Assembly (NCBI GenBank): GCA_023229525.1
Contig: JALNZC010000020.1
Coordinates: 1 to 64,000 of the forward strand
Length of the DNA stretch: 64,000 nucleotides
Reading direction: 5' to 3'
Source: Bacteroidales bacterium
GTDB lineage: Bacteria; Bacteroidota; Bacteroidia; Bacteroidales; FEN-979
Shown here: one piece after another, positions 47,328-54,951 of the stretch
Numbering within the stretch: position 1 is the stretch's first letter
Layout of the letters: every line of letters starts with the position of its first letter
The notes under the pieces: model-generated
What the model was told of the DNA's origin: nothing
The model's database searches: none
The model's input: the letters and a program-made list of their open reading frames with translations, nothing else
Program-made: the position numbers and the translations under genes

Positions 47328-48239
47328 TCAGTTATGGAGAGTAACGTCATCAAGGGTAATAAAACGGTAATCTCCCTCAATGAATCTGGCATTTTTTGCC
47401 AGCCCTTTCGATGGTCCGCATTCAATAAACCGGCAGATGCCCTTTTGCTGTAACCAATGCTGTGTTTTTAGCCAGTTTAAAGGGTGATAAAGATTACTGG
47501 TCAATTCTTTACGTAAATCATCCGGTGATTTGAGTTCTCTTTGATCGATCAGGGAAATAACCGGATTTGAAGGTGGAGAGATTTCGAGATTGACAATACT
47601 TTGGGCAAAGAAAAGAGCTCCTTTCTCAAGACGGCTGTAATGATAGGGAACGGAGACGGTGAAACTCCGGGCATGAAGGGCGCCTTCTTCCCTGGCCATT
47701 AAAAGCATTTCCGAAACATCGTTGAGAAGTCCGGAAACGACAAAGGAATGAGAAGCGTTCTGGTTTGTAATTTCAATGCGGAAATTTGATTTTCTGATGA
47801 GTTGTTCAATATCCTGTTTGTCCAGTCCGATCAGTGTTCCCATACCATAAGCTGTACCCCCGATTTCCGATTTTAACGATTGATAGGCATATTGAATGAA
47901 ACGGAGACCGGTTTCCAGGTTTATGGATCCGGCATCAAACAAAGCCGCGTAGATGCCCATACTGTAACCGGCTGAATATTCAGGCTTGATTTGCTTTTCC
48001 CTCAGGATTTTCGAGGCGGCACAACTGTACAGGTAAGTAATATACTGTGTTATCAATTCATCGCCGAGATAGTTTTTGGATTCAAAATCGAATTCTGCCA
48101 GCGATGGGTCAACCCTATTTCCTGCTTCGTATAAGAACAGGTTAAATTGTTCAAAAAATCCAGGGAGATCATTTCCGGGATGATCGGTATAATCGCTGGC
48201 AAAAGCAGGAAAAACAAAAACTAAGCGGGTAGGGGACAA
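47328..48239 (-). CDS. FabD/acyltransferase-fold protein with degenerate oxyanion and Arg sites
   Basis: 303 residues with the acyltransferase fold. The nucleophile is Ser93 in AGYSMGIYAAL and the His partner is probably His200 (VSVPYHYSRL). The usual GQGSQ loop reads PAFASDY, so the oxyanion Gln is missing. The malonyl-carboxylate Arg (normally in RxxLM) appears absent from LRFIQYAYQSL. It may therefore be a transferase for a non-malonyl acyl group, or a hydrolase that edits the carriers. It starts at TTG 48239 since no upstream ATG exists after the ACP stop. Last gene of the second operon, 9 bp after ACP 2. Confidence 0.78.
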   Translation of the reverse strand: MSPTRLVFVFPAFASDYTDHPGNDLPGFFEQFNLFLYEAGNRVDPSLAEFDFESKNYLGDELITQYITYLYSCAASKILREKQIKPEYSAGYSMGIYAALFDAGSINLETGLRFIQYAYQSLKSEIGGTAYGMGTLIGLDKQDIEQLIRKSNFRIEITNQNASHSFVVSGLLNDVSEMLLMAREEGALHARSFTVSVPYHYSRLEKGALFFAQSIVNLEISPPSNPVISLIDQRELKSPDDLRKELTSNLYHPLNWLKTQHWLQQKGICRFIECGPSKGLAKNARFIEGDYRFITLDDVTLHN

Positions 48240-48248
48240 GGAGAATAT

Positions 48249-48563
48249 TTAACTTTTAATGTCAAGTTCCAGTAACCTGTTCTCATGTTCGATGATCAGC
48301 AGTTGCATATCAATCAATTGTCCGATGGTGGCGACGGGATGTTTTACGGCATATTTGCCGATGACTTTGAGTTCAATGTCCAGGTTGTATTTTTTCTTGA
48401 AAATTTCGATCAGCTCGAGGAACATTAATGAATCTCCATCAAGATCCTTGATGATGCTGGTATTATCGTTGATTCTGGATTTATCTACCTCGCATTCTTC
48501 GGCAAAAAAATTGTAAACGATCTCCTTGACCTCCTTCCTTGTACTTTCAGTAATCTTTGCCAT
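48249..48563 (-). CDS. Acyl carrier protein 2
   Basis: A 104-residue carrier protein with the phosphopantetheine Ser45 in DLDGDSLMFLELIE. The extended C-terminal helix is Leu/Glu-rich. It is 28 bp downstream of a ketosynthase and 9 bp upstream of the acyltransferase-like gene, a classical KS-ACP-AT grouping. Aryl polyene systems also use two ACPs, one for the starter and one for extension; the same division is likely here but is inference. Confidence 0.92.
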   Translation of the reverse strand: MAKITESTRKEVKEIVYNFFAEECEVDKSRINDNTSIIKDLDGDSLMFLELIEIFKKKYNLDIELKVIGKYAVKHPVATIGQLIDMQLLIIEHENRLLELDIKS

Positions 48564-48591
48564 ATTATCTTTTATTTTTGCTGCAAAAATA

Positions 48592-49803
48592 TCACTTTTT
48601 TATCACAATGGTAGCATTGTGGCCTCCAAAGCCAAAGGAATTTGACAGGGCGACCCTAACCTCTTTTCTCCGTGCGATGTTAGGGACGTAATCGAGATCC
48701 AGGTCTGGATCGGGGGTTACATAATTGATGGTCGGAGGAATAATTCCGTTTTCAATTGCAAGGACTGTGATGATGGTCTCGATGGCGCCTGCAGCCCCGA
48801 TGGTATGTCCCAGCATCGATTTTAAGGATGAGACCGGAATTTGATAGGCTCTTTCCTTAAAAGCACTTTTAATGGCCATTGTTTCATACCGGTCATTCAA
48901 TTCCGTGGATGTGCCATGAGCGTTGATATAGTCGACTTCTTCAGATGATATACCGGCGTTTTCCAAGGCAAGTAACATTGTCCGGGCCATACCTTCACCA
49001 TCGGCCATGGGAGCCATGATGTTATATCCTTCGCTTGTTAATGCATAACCAGCTATCTGTGCATAAATATGCGCTTGTCTGTGGACCGCAGAATTTTTTG
49101 CTTCCAGAACCAAAACCCCTGCCCCTTCACCGATCACGAATCCATCGCGATCCTTTGAAAAAGGTCTGCTGGCAGCTTCAGGCGGGTCATTGGCGACAGA
49201 AAGGGCGTATAAAGCATTAAATCCCCGGATCTCTTCCGGGTTAATGATCGAATCTGCTCCTCCGACAATCACTACATCCGCCTGTCCATTCCGTATCATA
49301 TCGTAACCGAATGCAATGGCATATGCAGAGGATGCGCATGCAGTATTCACGGAAAAGTTTGGACCCGTCAACTGGTATTCCAGCGAAATCCAGGCGGACA
49401 TTGAGTTGGTCATACTTTTAAAAACCGTATTCTGGAGTGTAGTATCACGTTCAACGCTGGAGTTACCGGTGTTAACGACGCCCATAATAACACTGCACCG
49501 GTTCTTGTCGATCGAATCGAACTTGATGCCGGAATCGGCCACGGCGATTTTAGCTGCTGTGACACACATCCGTGTGACCCGGGTCATCTGGCTGGCTGCC
49601 CGTTTGCGGATCCAGGTCTTTGATAATTCTTCAAATTCTGGGGGAACCTGTGCCGCAATTTGCGTGGCACAGTTACTGGGATCGAAACGGGTGATTCTTT
49701 TGACTCCACTCTTTCCATCACAGATGTTTTTCCAGTTTTCTTCCAATGATAAACCAAGGGAAGAGATAAGTCCCATCCCGGAAATAACAACTTCTCTTGA
49801 CAT
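48592..49803 (-). CDS. FabF-type beta-ketoacyl-ACP synthase 1
   Basis: 403 residues, full-length KAS II fold. The catalytic triad is intact: Cys156 in NTACASSAYA, His296 in INAHGTSTELND and His333 in MLGHTIGAAGA; SNSFGFGGHNA is the C-terminal loop. It condenses an acyl-ACP with malonyl-ACP and is expected to elongate the chain. This is a second active KS besides the 59.5-60.7 kb copy, so it may act on another chain length or substrate. It lies 7 bp after the haem-protein gene. Confidence 0.93.
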   Translation of the reverse strand: MSREVVISGMGLISSLGLSLEENWKNICDGKSGVKRITRFDPSNCATQIAAQVPPEFEELSKTWIRKRAASQMTRVTRMCVTAAKIAVADSGIKFDSIDKNRCSVIMGVVNTGNSSVERDTTLQNTVFKSMTNSMSAWISLEYQLTGPNFSVNTACASSAYAIAFGYDMIRNGQADVVIVGGADSIINPEEIRGFNALYALSVANDPPEAASRPFSKDRDGFVIGEGAGVLVLEAKNSAVHRQAHIYAQIAGYALTSEGYNIMAPMADGEGMARTMLLALENAGISSEEVDYINAHGTSTELNDRYETMAIKSAFKERAYQIPVSSLKSMLGHTIGAAGAIETIITVLAIENGIIPPTINYVTPDPDLDLDYVPNIARRKEVRVALSNSFGFGGHNATIVIKK

Positions 49804-49810
49804 CCGTTTT

Positions 49811-50203
49811 TTATTTTTTCAGGCTTTCAGCCCATTTGCAGACCATTTCTACATCGGCGGGTTTAGGTGCCAGGTCCGGATTCTCTTTAAGCCATCCCTT
49901 TTTGGGCATGACTCCTTTGGTGAGGACTTTGCATATATCCTGAGCTTTTGCCATTTGTTTTTCTGCAGAATAGGTGTCCCATTTCGAAAAATTCACATGC
50001 CCTTTAGCCATTGCATTGCCACCATCCGCATGACAATCCATGCAGGTTTTCTTAACAAAATTAAAGACACTGTCAGGCATTGATCCGGCTGGATTGGCAG
50101 CGACCGGTTTCCCGGATCCGGCAGCATCATTGATATTGAAGATCAGGAAAAATGCAATGAATATCCCTGTAGCGAGGAGTGATAAAACCGTATACTTCTT
50201 CAT
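49811..50203 (-). CDS. Secreted/anchored c-type haem protein
   Basis: 130 residues with an N-terminal hydrophobic segment (TVLSLLATGIFIAFFLIF) as signal or anchor and one c-haem site, CMDCH. The rest (VNFSKWDTYSAEKQ, GVMPKKGWLKENP) matches the haem-binding domain family PF14376 as I recall it, which usually supplies Met as distal ligand (VMPKK). It would sit in the periplasm and move electrons. It is unusual between a 3-hydroxyacyl-CoA dehydrogenase and a KS gene, 7 bp from the latter, and could feed a redox step or simply be a passenger. Confidence 0.8.
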   Translation of the reverse strand: MKKYTVLSLLATGIFIAFFLIFNINDAAGSGKPVAANPAGSMPDSVFNFVKKTCMDCHADGGNAMAKGHVNFSKWDTYSAEKQMAKAQDICKVLTKGVMPKKGWLKENPDLAPKPADVEMVCKWAESLKK

Positions 50204-50277
50204 AATTTCATTTTTGATCTGACAAAGATACGTGAAAATAAGCGAACAGATTATCTGGTAAAAAACTTTCTGTCCGA

Positions 50278-51408
50278 TCAGGATTCAAACGGACCTTTTT
50301 CAAGACCGAAGTACTCTTTGACGGCAAAATTCATATCTCCGATAGGGATGTGTGATTGGGCGGTAAAGCGTTTTACTGCTGAATACCACGATTGATAAAG
50401 ATGTTCCGCAATTCCTGCAGTTTCGAGCGGTTCATTTGTGGGAGTTGGCTCCAGCGGATATTTGTAAAATCCTTCCCCTGTTTTCATCCCGAGTTTTCCC
50501 TCCCGGACCAACTCCTGTAATTTTGAAACCAGCGGCTCATAATAGGATTTGTTTGGATAACCAGTGATATAATTCCCGATCGAAACCAACATGGTATCAA
50601 TTCCCACACTATCCATAAAATCAAAAACACCAAAAGGGAACATGTGTTTTTTGATGATTTCGTCCATCTGCTGATAACTGCAGTGACCTTCATTCACTAT
50701 AAGGATCGCTTCCAACTGAACATCAAGAAAAAGTTTGTTCAGGATGAAACTGTTTCTCTCATTCAATGTAAGATAGAAACGTTGGATCTTGTCGAGGAAT
50801 GAATGGATCAGTGAACGTGTTGTTGAAGATGTCTGTGCGGTGACGGTGAATTCTACGATATTTTTCAGGGCAACCGGGTAAAAAAAGTGGAGACCGATAA
50901 ATTTATCCTGTCTCAGATCCGGTGTCGAGAGTATGGAAGGATTTATGGAAGAGGAATTGGAGGCAAAGATGCAACCGGGATTGATTACCGGATGGAGTTG
51001 TTCAAATAATGATCGTTTCAATCCAATATCTTCGGGTATGGCTTCAATGATGAGATCACATTGATACAAATCCGAAATTTCCCTGCTGATGATGGTTTTT
51101 TGTAACGAGCGGTATTTGTTTTCATCAATGATACCAACCTCCAGCGACCGGTTGATCCGTTTACCGAATTGTTTTTGAATTTTCCCGATGTCGGCCTCTT
51201 TGCTGCAAATCCATGTTAATTCCAGATCGAAATCAAGAAGGTAATTAAAAATGCCGGAACCCATTTTCCCTTCACCGATGATCCCTGTTTTTTGGATCCC
51301 GGATGAAGGCTCGCTACGCTCGCGATCAGGGCTCGCTTCACTCGCGATGCCGGATGAAAGCTCGCTACGCTCGCGATGCTGGATGCTGGATGCTGGAAAC
51401 CGGCTCAT
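50278..51408 (-). CDS. 3-hydroxyacyl-CoA dehydrogenase-family enzyme with repeat-encoded N-terminus
   Basis: 376 residues. After an odd leader, the NAD-binding motif GIIGEGKMGSGIFNYLL is at ~42-58, IIEAIPEDIGLKRSLF follows, and FIGLHFFYPVALKNIVEF holds the catalytic His174; the C-terminal helical domain (CSYQQMDEIIKKHMFPFG) is normal. The family interconverts 3-hydroxyacyl and 3-ketoacyl thioesters. The locus has no SDR ketoreductase, so it may do the ketoreduction. Residues ~1-39 (HRERSELSSGIASEASPDRE...) are translated from a GC-rich repeat tract. No other in-frame start lies before the Rossmann fold. It is 15 bp after a radical SAM gene. Confidence 0.85.
   Translation of the reverse strand: MSRFPASSIQHRERSELSSGIASEASPDRERSEPSSGIQKTGIIGEGKMGSGIFNYLLDFDLELTWICSKEADIGKIQKQFGKRINRSLEVGIIDENKYRSLQKTIISREISDLYQCDLIIEAIPEDIGLKRSLFEQLHPVINPGCIFASNSSSINPSILSTPDLRQDKFIGLHFFYPVALKNIVEFTVTAQTSSTTRSLIHSFLDKIQRFYLTLNERNSFILNKLFLDVQLEAILIVNEGHCSYQQMDEIIKKHMFPFGVFDFMDSVGIDTMLVSIGNYITGYPNKSYYEPLVSKLQELVREGKLGMKTGEGFYKYPLEPTPTNEPLETAGIAEHLYQSWYSAVKRFTAQSHIPIGDMNFAVKEYFGLEKGPFES
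51293..51408. repeat. GC-rich dispersed repeat tract at a gene start
   Basis: CTCGCTACGCTCGCGAT occurs twice (51310-51326 and 51362-51378) with a variant CTCGCTTCACTCGCGAT between, joined by GGATGAA-type spacers and ended by GGATGCTGGATGCTGGATGC near 51379-51398. The tract supplies the first ~39 codons of the dehydrogenase. A TAATTAT-type AT repeat (about 51413-51436) abuts it, covering the end of the upstream radical SAM gene. Confidence 0.85.
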
Positions 51409-51423
51409 GCCAATTATTAATTA

Positions 51424-52974
51424 TTAATTATTAATTGTTAATTCCTTCCATGCGCCTTTATCCTGTGAAAGTACGATTTTGCGATATTCTTCCATATGAC
51501 GTTTGTGGTCCTGGATATGGCGATGGTATCCCAGCATTGAAAGTAAAAACCCCAGTCCTTTGTCGATTGAAATTCGTTTTGTAAGGATTAGTTTAAGGAT
51601 AAACGTGAACAGTTTTTTCCGGTCGGGATCGGCAGTCAGGACAAATTCCCTGAATGTAATCCAAGAGAGGCGGGCTTTCATAAAGACCGAAATTTCTCCG
51701 CCCTGCCTGGTAAAAGCGCCGTTACTAAAAAGCGCTTCTCCCTTTATACGAATGGTGTCGAAAGAATAAAGCCGGGCGATGGTTTCCATATATTTGTCGA
51801 AAATTGCAATCTGTGACATGTTCATATAATGCAGGGTAGGGAAATGACCCACACCCAACTCCGGATCACAGGAAAGTAAACGGCCTTCCTTCTTGAATTT
51901 TTTATGGGTCTCGGTTCCGGGTGGCGCATTAAGCAGATGAAGATTGACATTGGGAAGATGATGCTCCAAAGTAAAATCGAAAATCCGGTCGAATTCATCC
52001 AGATTGTCATTGTCGAAACCTACAACAAAACTGGCATTTATCTGGATCCCGGCAGCATGGATTTTAGAGATGGCTTCTTGGTATATTTTTCCTCCCCGGT
52101 TATGAAGTTTATGAGATTCATTGAGACTTTCGGGGTTCAACGATTCAAAACCAACCAGGATGTTAAAGCAGCCTGCCTCAGCCATCAGGTTCAACAATTC
52201 ATCATCGGTAGCAACGTCAAGACTGCACATACAACCCCAGGATATTTTAAGCGGTATAATGGCTTTCATTAACTCTTTTGCATATTTCTTATTGATGGTC
52301 AGGTTATCATCAACAAAGAAAAAGTAACTGGATGGGGCAGCCTTGATCTCCTCAACCACATTGTCAATATCGCGGTAGCGCATCTTTTGACCAAAGGTCC
52401 TGGAAACCAGGCAGAAGTCGCAGTTGAACGGACATCCCCGTGAAACCTGGATGGCGACCTGAAATATACGGTTCATATTCACAAGGTCCCATCTGGGTGG
52501 TTTTTGCGATTTATAGGATATATAATCTGTGGTTTCATAAACAGGCTGTAATCGTCCGTTTTCAAAATCTTCCAGGCATTTTTCCCATTTTCCTTCTGCC
52601 TCACCGGCAACCACCGCATCGCCATGCATGAGGGTTTCTTCCTGCATGAACGAAGCATACGGCCCGCCAAAAACCACAGTTGCACCCATACCTTTGAATT
52701 TATCACCAAGTTCAAAAGCCCGGGTCGAAGTTGCAGCCAATGTTGTTATCCCAACAATATCTGGCTTTCCATGCTTAGGTAACGCTTCAATCTCCTCATC
52801 GAAAATCCGGATGTCGTAATGGCCGGGGGTAAGCGCAGCCACAGTGGGCAGGGCCAAGGGGATCATGAGCCGGTGTTTCCCGAACATCCTGGCCATTTCA
52901 CTGTGCGCCGGATAGTTGATGAACCGCTGCCGGGGACTGATCAGATACAAGAGATATCTTTTTTTAGAAGGCAT
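51424..52974 (-). CDS. B12-binding-type radical SAM enzyme 4 (DUF4070-like tail)
   Basis: 516 residues from ATG 52974 (a TTG four codons upstream is also in frame). Residues ~1-145 are a cobalamin-binding-type domain (PLALPTVAALTPGHYDIRIF, ATVVFGGPYASF). The radical SAM motif is at Cys181, Cys185, Cys188 (SRGCPFNCDFC). The C-terminal ~130 residues (RLSWITFREFVLTADPDRKK) resemble DUF4070. The last codons run into a TAATTAT repeat. It is co-directional and 15 bp from the dehydrogenase gene, so it probably acts on the same intermediate. Reaction unknown. Confidence 0.87.
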   Translation of the reverse strand: MPSKKRYLLYLISPRQRFINYPAHSEMARMFGKHRLMIPLALPTVAALTPGHYDIRIFDEEIEALPKHGKPDIVGITTLAATSTRAFELGDKFKGMGATVVFGGPYASFMQEETLMHGDAVVAGEAEGKWEKCLEDFENGRLQPVYETTDYISYKSQKPPRWDLVNMNRIFQVAIQVSRGCPFNCDFCLVSRTFGQKMRYRDIDNVVEEIKAAPSSYFFFVDDNLTINKKYAKELMKAIIPLKISWGCMCSLDVATDDELLNLMAEAGCFNILVGFESLNPESLNESHKLHNRGGKIYQEAISKIHAAGIQINASFVVGFDNDNLDEFDRIFDFTLEHHLPNVNLHLLNAPPGTETHKKFKKEGRLLSCDPELGVGHFPTLHYMNMSQIAIFDKYMETIARLYSFDTIRIKGEALFSNGAFTRQGGEISVFMKARLSWITFREFVLTADPDRKKLFTFILKLILTKRISIDKGLGFLLSMLGYHRHIQDHKRHMEEYRKIVLSQDKGAWKELTINN

Positions 52975-52984
52975 GAATGAAGAC

Positions 52985-53111
52985 AAAATTCAAAGTTCAA
53001 AACTCAAAACTCAAAACTACAACTCAAATCTAAAATCTAAAATGACCTTAAATATTGTTCTTAGATACGATTGTCTTATCGATATTCAATATTCGTTAAT
53101 CAATATTCAAT
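52985..53111. repeat. AT-rich heptamer tract between operon genes
   Basis: Repeated TCAAAAC / CTCAAAA and CTAAAAT units followed by GATATTCAATATTCGTTAAT and a second AATATTCAATATTC fill the gap between the KAS III-like gene and the radical SAM gene. The first part shares an almost identical string with 59340-59392. No gene or terminator is visible. Confidence 0.8.
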
Positions 53112-53113
53112 AT

Positions 53114-54250
53114 TCATTTTTGTTGTAAGATATATCCCGCCTGCATGAATTTGCTCACTTCCGTCACGAAGCTGAGGATCACATCTCCTTTCTTCAATTT
53201 TTCCTCTTTTCGTATGCGATCTAAGCACAGGAAAGCCATGGGCGGGCCGATATATCCCATGGATGCCATCTTCGTATAAAGCGTATTTCTGGCAATACCG
53301 AGTGTTCCGCATTCGTCCAAGATCAATTCGGAAATATGCTTTGAAGGAAAATTGACCTGAAAAAAGCGGATCCGGTCGATATCCACCGGATGGTTGGCAA
53401 GCATTCGTTTTAATCCTTTCAGGAAAACGGATCCATTCTCTTCGTGGAAATTGGCGCTCAGTTCTTCCTGGAACATCTGCGCGAGGTGATGATAACCCAG
53501 GTCATATTCCTCTCTGGGATTCATCCAATACGCCGGACGCTTGTTCCCCATAGCTGATGGTTTTTTTCCCCCGATAGATTCGATATAGGTATAATCGACT
53601 AAAAGACCATGACCTGATTCATCACCTGCCCGAAGAATCATTGCCGAAGCCCCATCACTCAAAAAATAGCGAAGGAATAATTCTTCTTTCCGAACCTTTG
53701 GTTGGTTATAATATTCAGCGACCAGTTCCGACGACGACATACCGGACGAAAGCACCAGTGCATTTTTATAACGGCCATTCCGTATCAGATCGGAAGCAAG
53801 GAGAAATGCTTTATATGCGGAAGTGCAATTGGCATGGATGGAAAATTCTGCGCATTGTTCGATCCCCAGCGCTTCCTGAATCCGCACACTGGCCGTAGGC
53901 ATTTGATCTTGATGAGCGCTCCCATATGCGATCAATTCAATGTCACCGGCTTCCATTTCTGCATCGAGAAGGGCTTCCCTGGCTGCTTTTACCGACATGG
54001 TAACATTGTCTTCCGTGAATTTCCGGGTTTCCGGATCGATGGCAAAGTGATAATAGTCGACTTCGACAAGTTCATGCATCAGACCTTTTATCCTGTGCAG
54101 CCATTTCCTCACTTTTTCCGGCGCTTCGGTGAGTTCACCAAGGTAATAATCCACCTCAGTCGCCGGTATCGGTTTACCCGGCAGGAAAGAACCGGTACCT
54201 GTTATCGTTACGGGAAATCCAGCCAATGGGTGAGGCCGTTCATTTATCAT
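53114..54250 (-). CDS. KAS III-like condensing-fold protein with degenerate His/Asn site
   Basis: 378 residues of the KAS III (FabH) fold. TGTGSFLPGKPIPA opens it, and Cys142 in SIHANCTSAYKAF matches the nucleophile. Where FabH has the PHQAN His the sequence reads FFQVNFPSKHI (Asn300, with His305 nearby), and where FabH has GNTSA it reads MGYIGPP. Cys is therefore kept while the His/Asn decarboxylation pair appears lost. Related proteins can be acyl-transferring rather than condensing. It overlaps the first hydratase gene by 4 bp. It could prime the line, branch the chain or transfer an acyl group. Confidence 0.82.
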   Translation of the reverse strand: MINERPHPLAGFPVTITGTGSFLPGKPIPATEVDYYLGELTEAPEKVRKWLHRIKGLMHELVEVDYYHFAIDPETRKFTEDNVTMSVKAAREALLDAEMEAGDIELIAYGSAHQDQMPTASVRIQEALGIEQCAEFSIHANCTSAYKAFLLASDLIRNGRYKNALVLSSGMSSSELVAEYYNQPKVRKEELFLRYFLSDGASAMILRAGDESGHGLLVDYTYIESIGGKKPSAMGNKRPAYWMNPREEYDLGYHHLAQMFQEELSANFHEENGSVFLKGLKRMLANHPVDIDRIRFFQVNFPSKHISELILDECGTLGIARNTLYTKMASMGYIGPPMAFLCLDRIRKEEKLKKGDVILSFVTEVSKFMQAGYILQQK

Positions 54251-54939
54251 ACCGGCAAGAATTTTTTCAGGTACATTCCACTCTTTTCCTTGCGATAGTC
54301 ATCCATGATCTTGCGTATAAAACCAAGTGTGATGTCAACTACCTGGCGTTTCGGGAAGATCCTGTCGACAATATGGATTTTCAACGCATCTGCAGCAGAA
54401 AATGTTTTCCCGCGTAAGATAAATTCCAGTGCATTGGCTTTTCCTGCAAGTGAAGTCATTTTTCTGATACCCCCTAATCCGGGGATGAGGTTAAATGAAG
54501 TCTCAGGCAGTCCGAAAACAGTATCCTCCCCACAGAAACGAAAATGGCAGAAAAGGGCCAGTTCCAGCGCAGATCCCAGACAAACGCCTCGGATTGCGCT
54601 GATCACCGGGATATTCATGGCTTCCAGCTTCAGGATTGATTGGTAATTGGCACGCATAAAATCAGGAATAAAGGATAATTTACCGACCGTATCAACTTCG
54701 GATTGTTTCTGAATCTCCGCAAGCAGCGCCGGAAGATCCGCCCCGGAAGAGAAATGTCGGCCGTTTCCTGAGATCACCAGCGCTTTAATTGCCGGATTGT
54801 CCTGAATCTGATCGATTATCCTGTTAAATTCCGAAAAGAAGGCAAGGGTCATTTTATTGGAAGGTGGTTGGTTTAGAATCAGATGTGCCACACCTTCATT
54901 CACACGAAATTGAATAGTACTGCGATCATTCTCTTCCAA
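54247..54939 (-). CDS. Enoyl-CoA hydratase/isomerase homologue 1
   Basis: 230 residues of the crotonase fold. The oxyanion-hole segments are GRHFSSGADLPAL and GVCLGSALELALF. Both Glu positions used by hydratases are present (ALELAL and GLPETSFNLIPGLGG). It starts at TTG 54939, with a GGGAGG Shine-Dalgarno element 6-7 bases upstream, unusual for this genome type. Together with the next gene it makes a hydratase pair next to a KAS III-like gene. It may hydrate, dehydrate or shift a double bond on the growing chain. Confidence 0.85.
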   Translation of the reverse strand: MEENDRSTIQFRVNEGVAHLILNQPPSNKMTLAFFSEFNRIIDQIQDNPAIKALVISGNGRHFSSGADLPALLAEIQKQSEVDTVGKLSFIPDFMRANYQSILKLEAMNIPVISAIRGVCLGSALELALFCHFRFCGEDTVFGLPETSFNLIPGLGGIRKMTSLAGKANALEFILRGKTFSAADALKIHIVDRIFPKRQVVDITLGFIRKIMDDYRKEKSGMYLKKFLPV

Positions 54940-54951
54940 AATATCCTCCCG

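Noticed and set aside
49316..50083. 255-codon plus-strand frame opposite the KS 1 and haem-protein genes
   Set aside because: It mirrors the codon pattern of two well-supported genes and gives a low-complexity product with no motif, start context or promoter.
53114..54250. Genuine HMG-CoA synthase of an HCS cassette
   Set aside because: Length and motifs are closer to KAS III; the idea is kept only as a speculative finding.
53702..54298. 198-codon plus-strand frame opposite the KAS III-like gene
   Set aside because: It is antisense to a conserved gene and spans its start; no independent signal.
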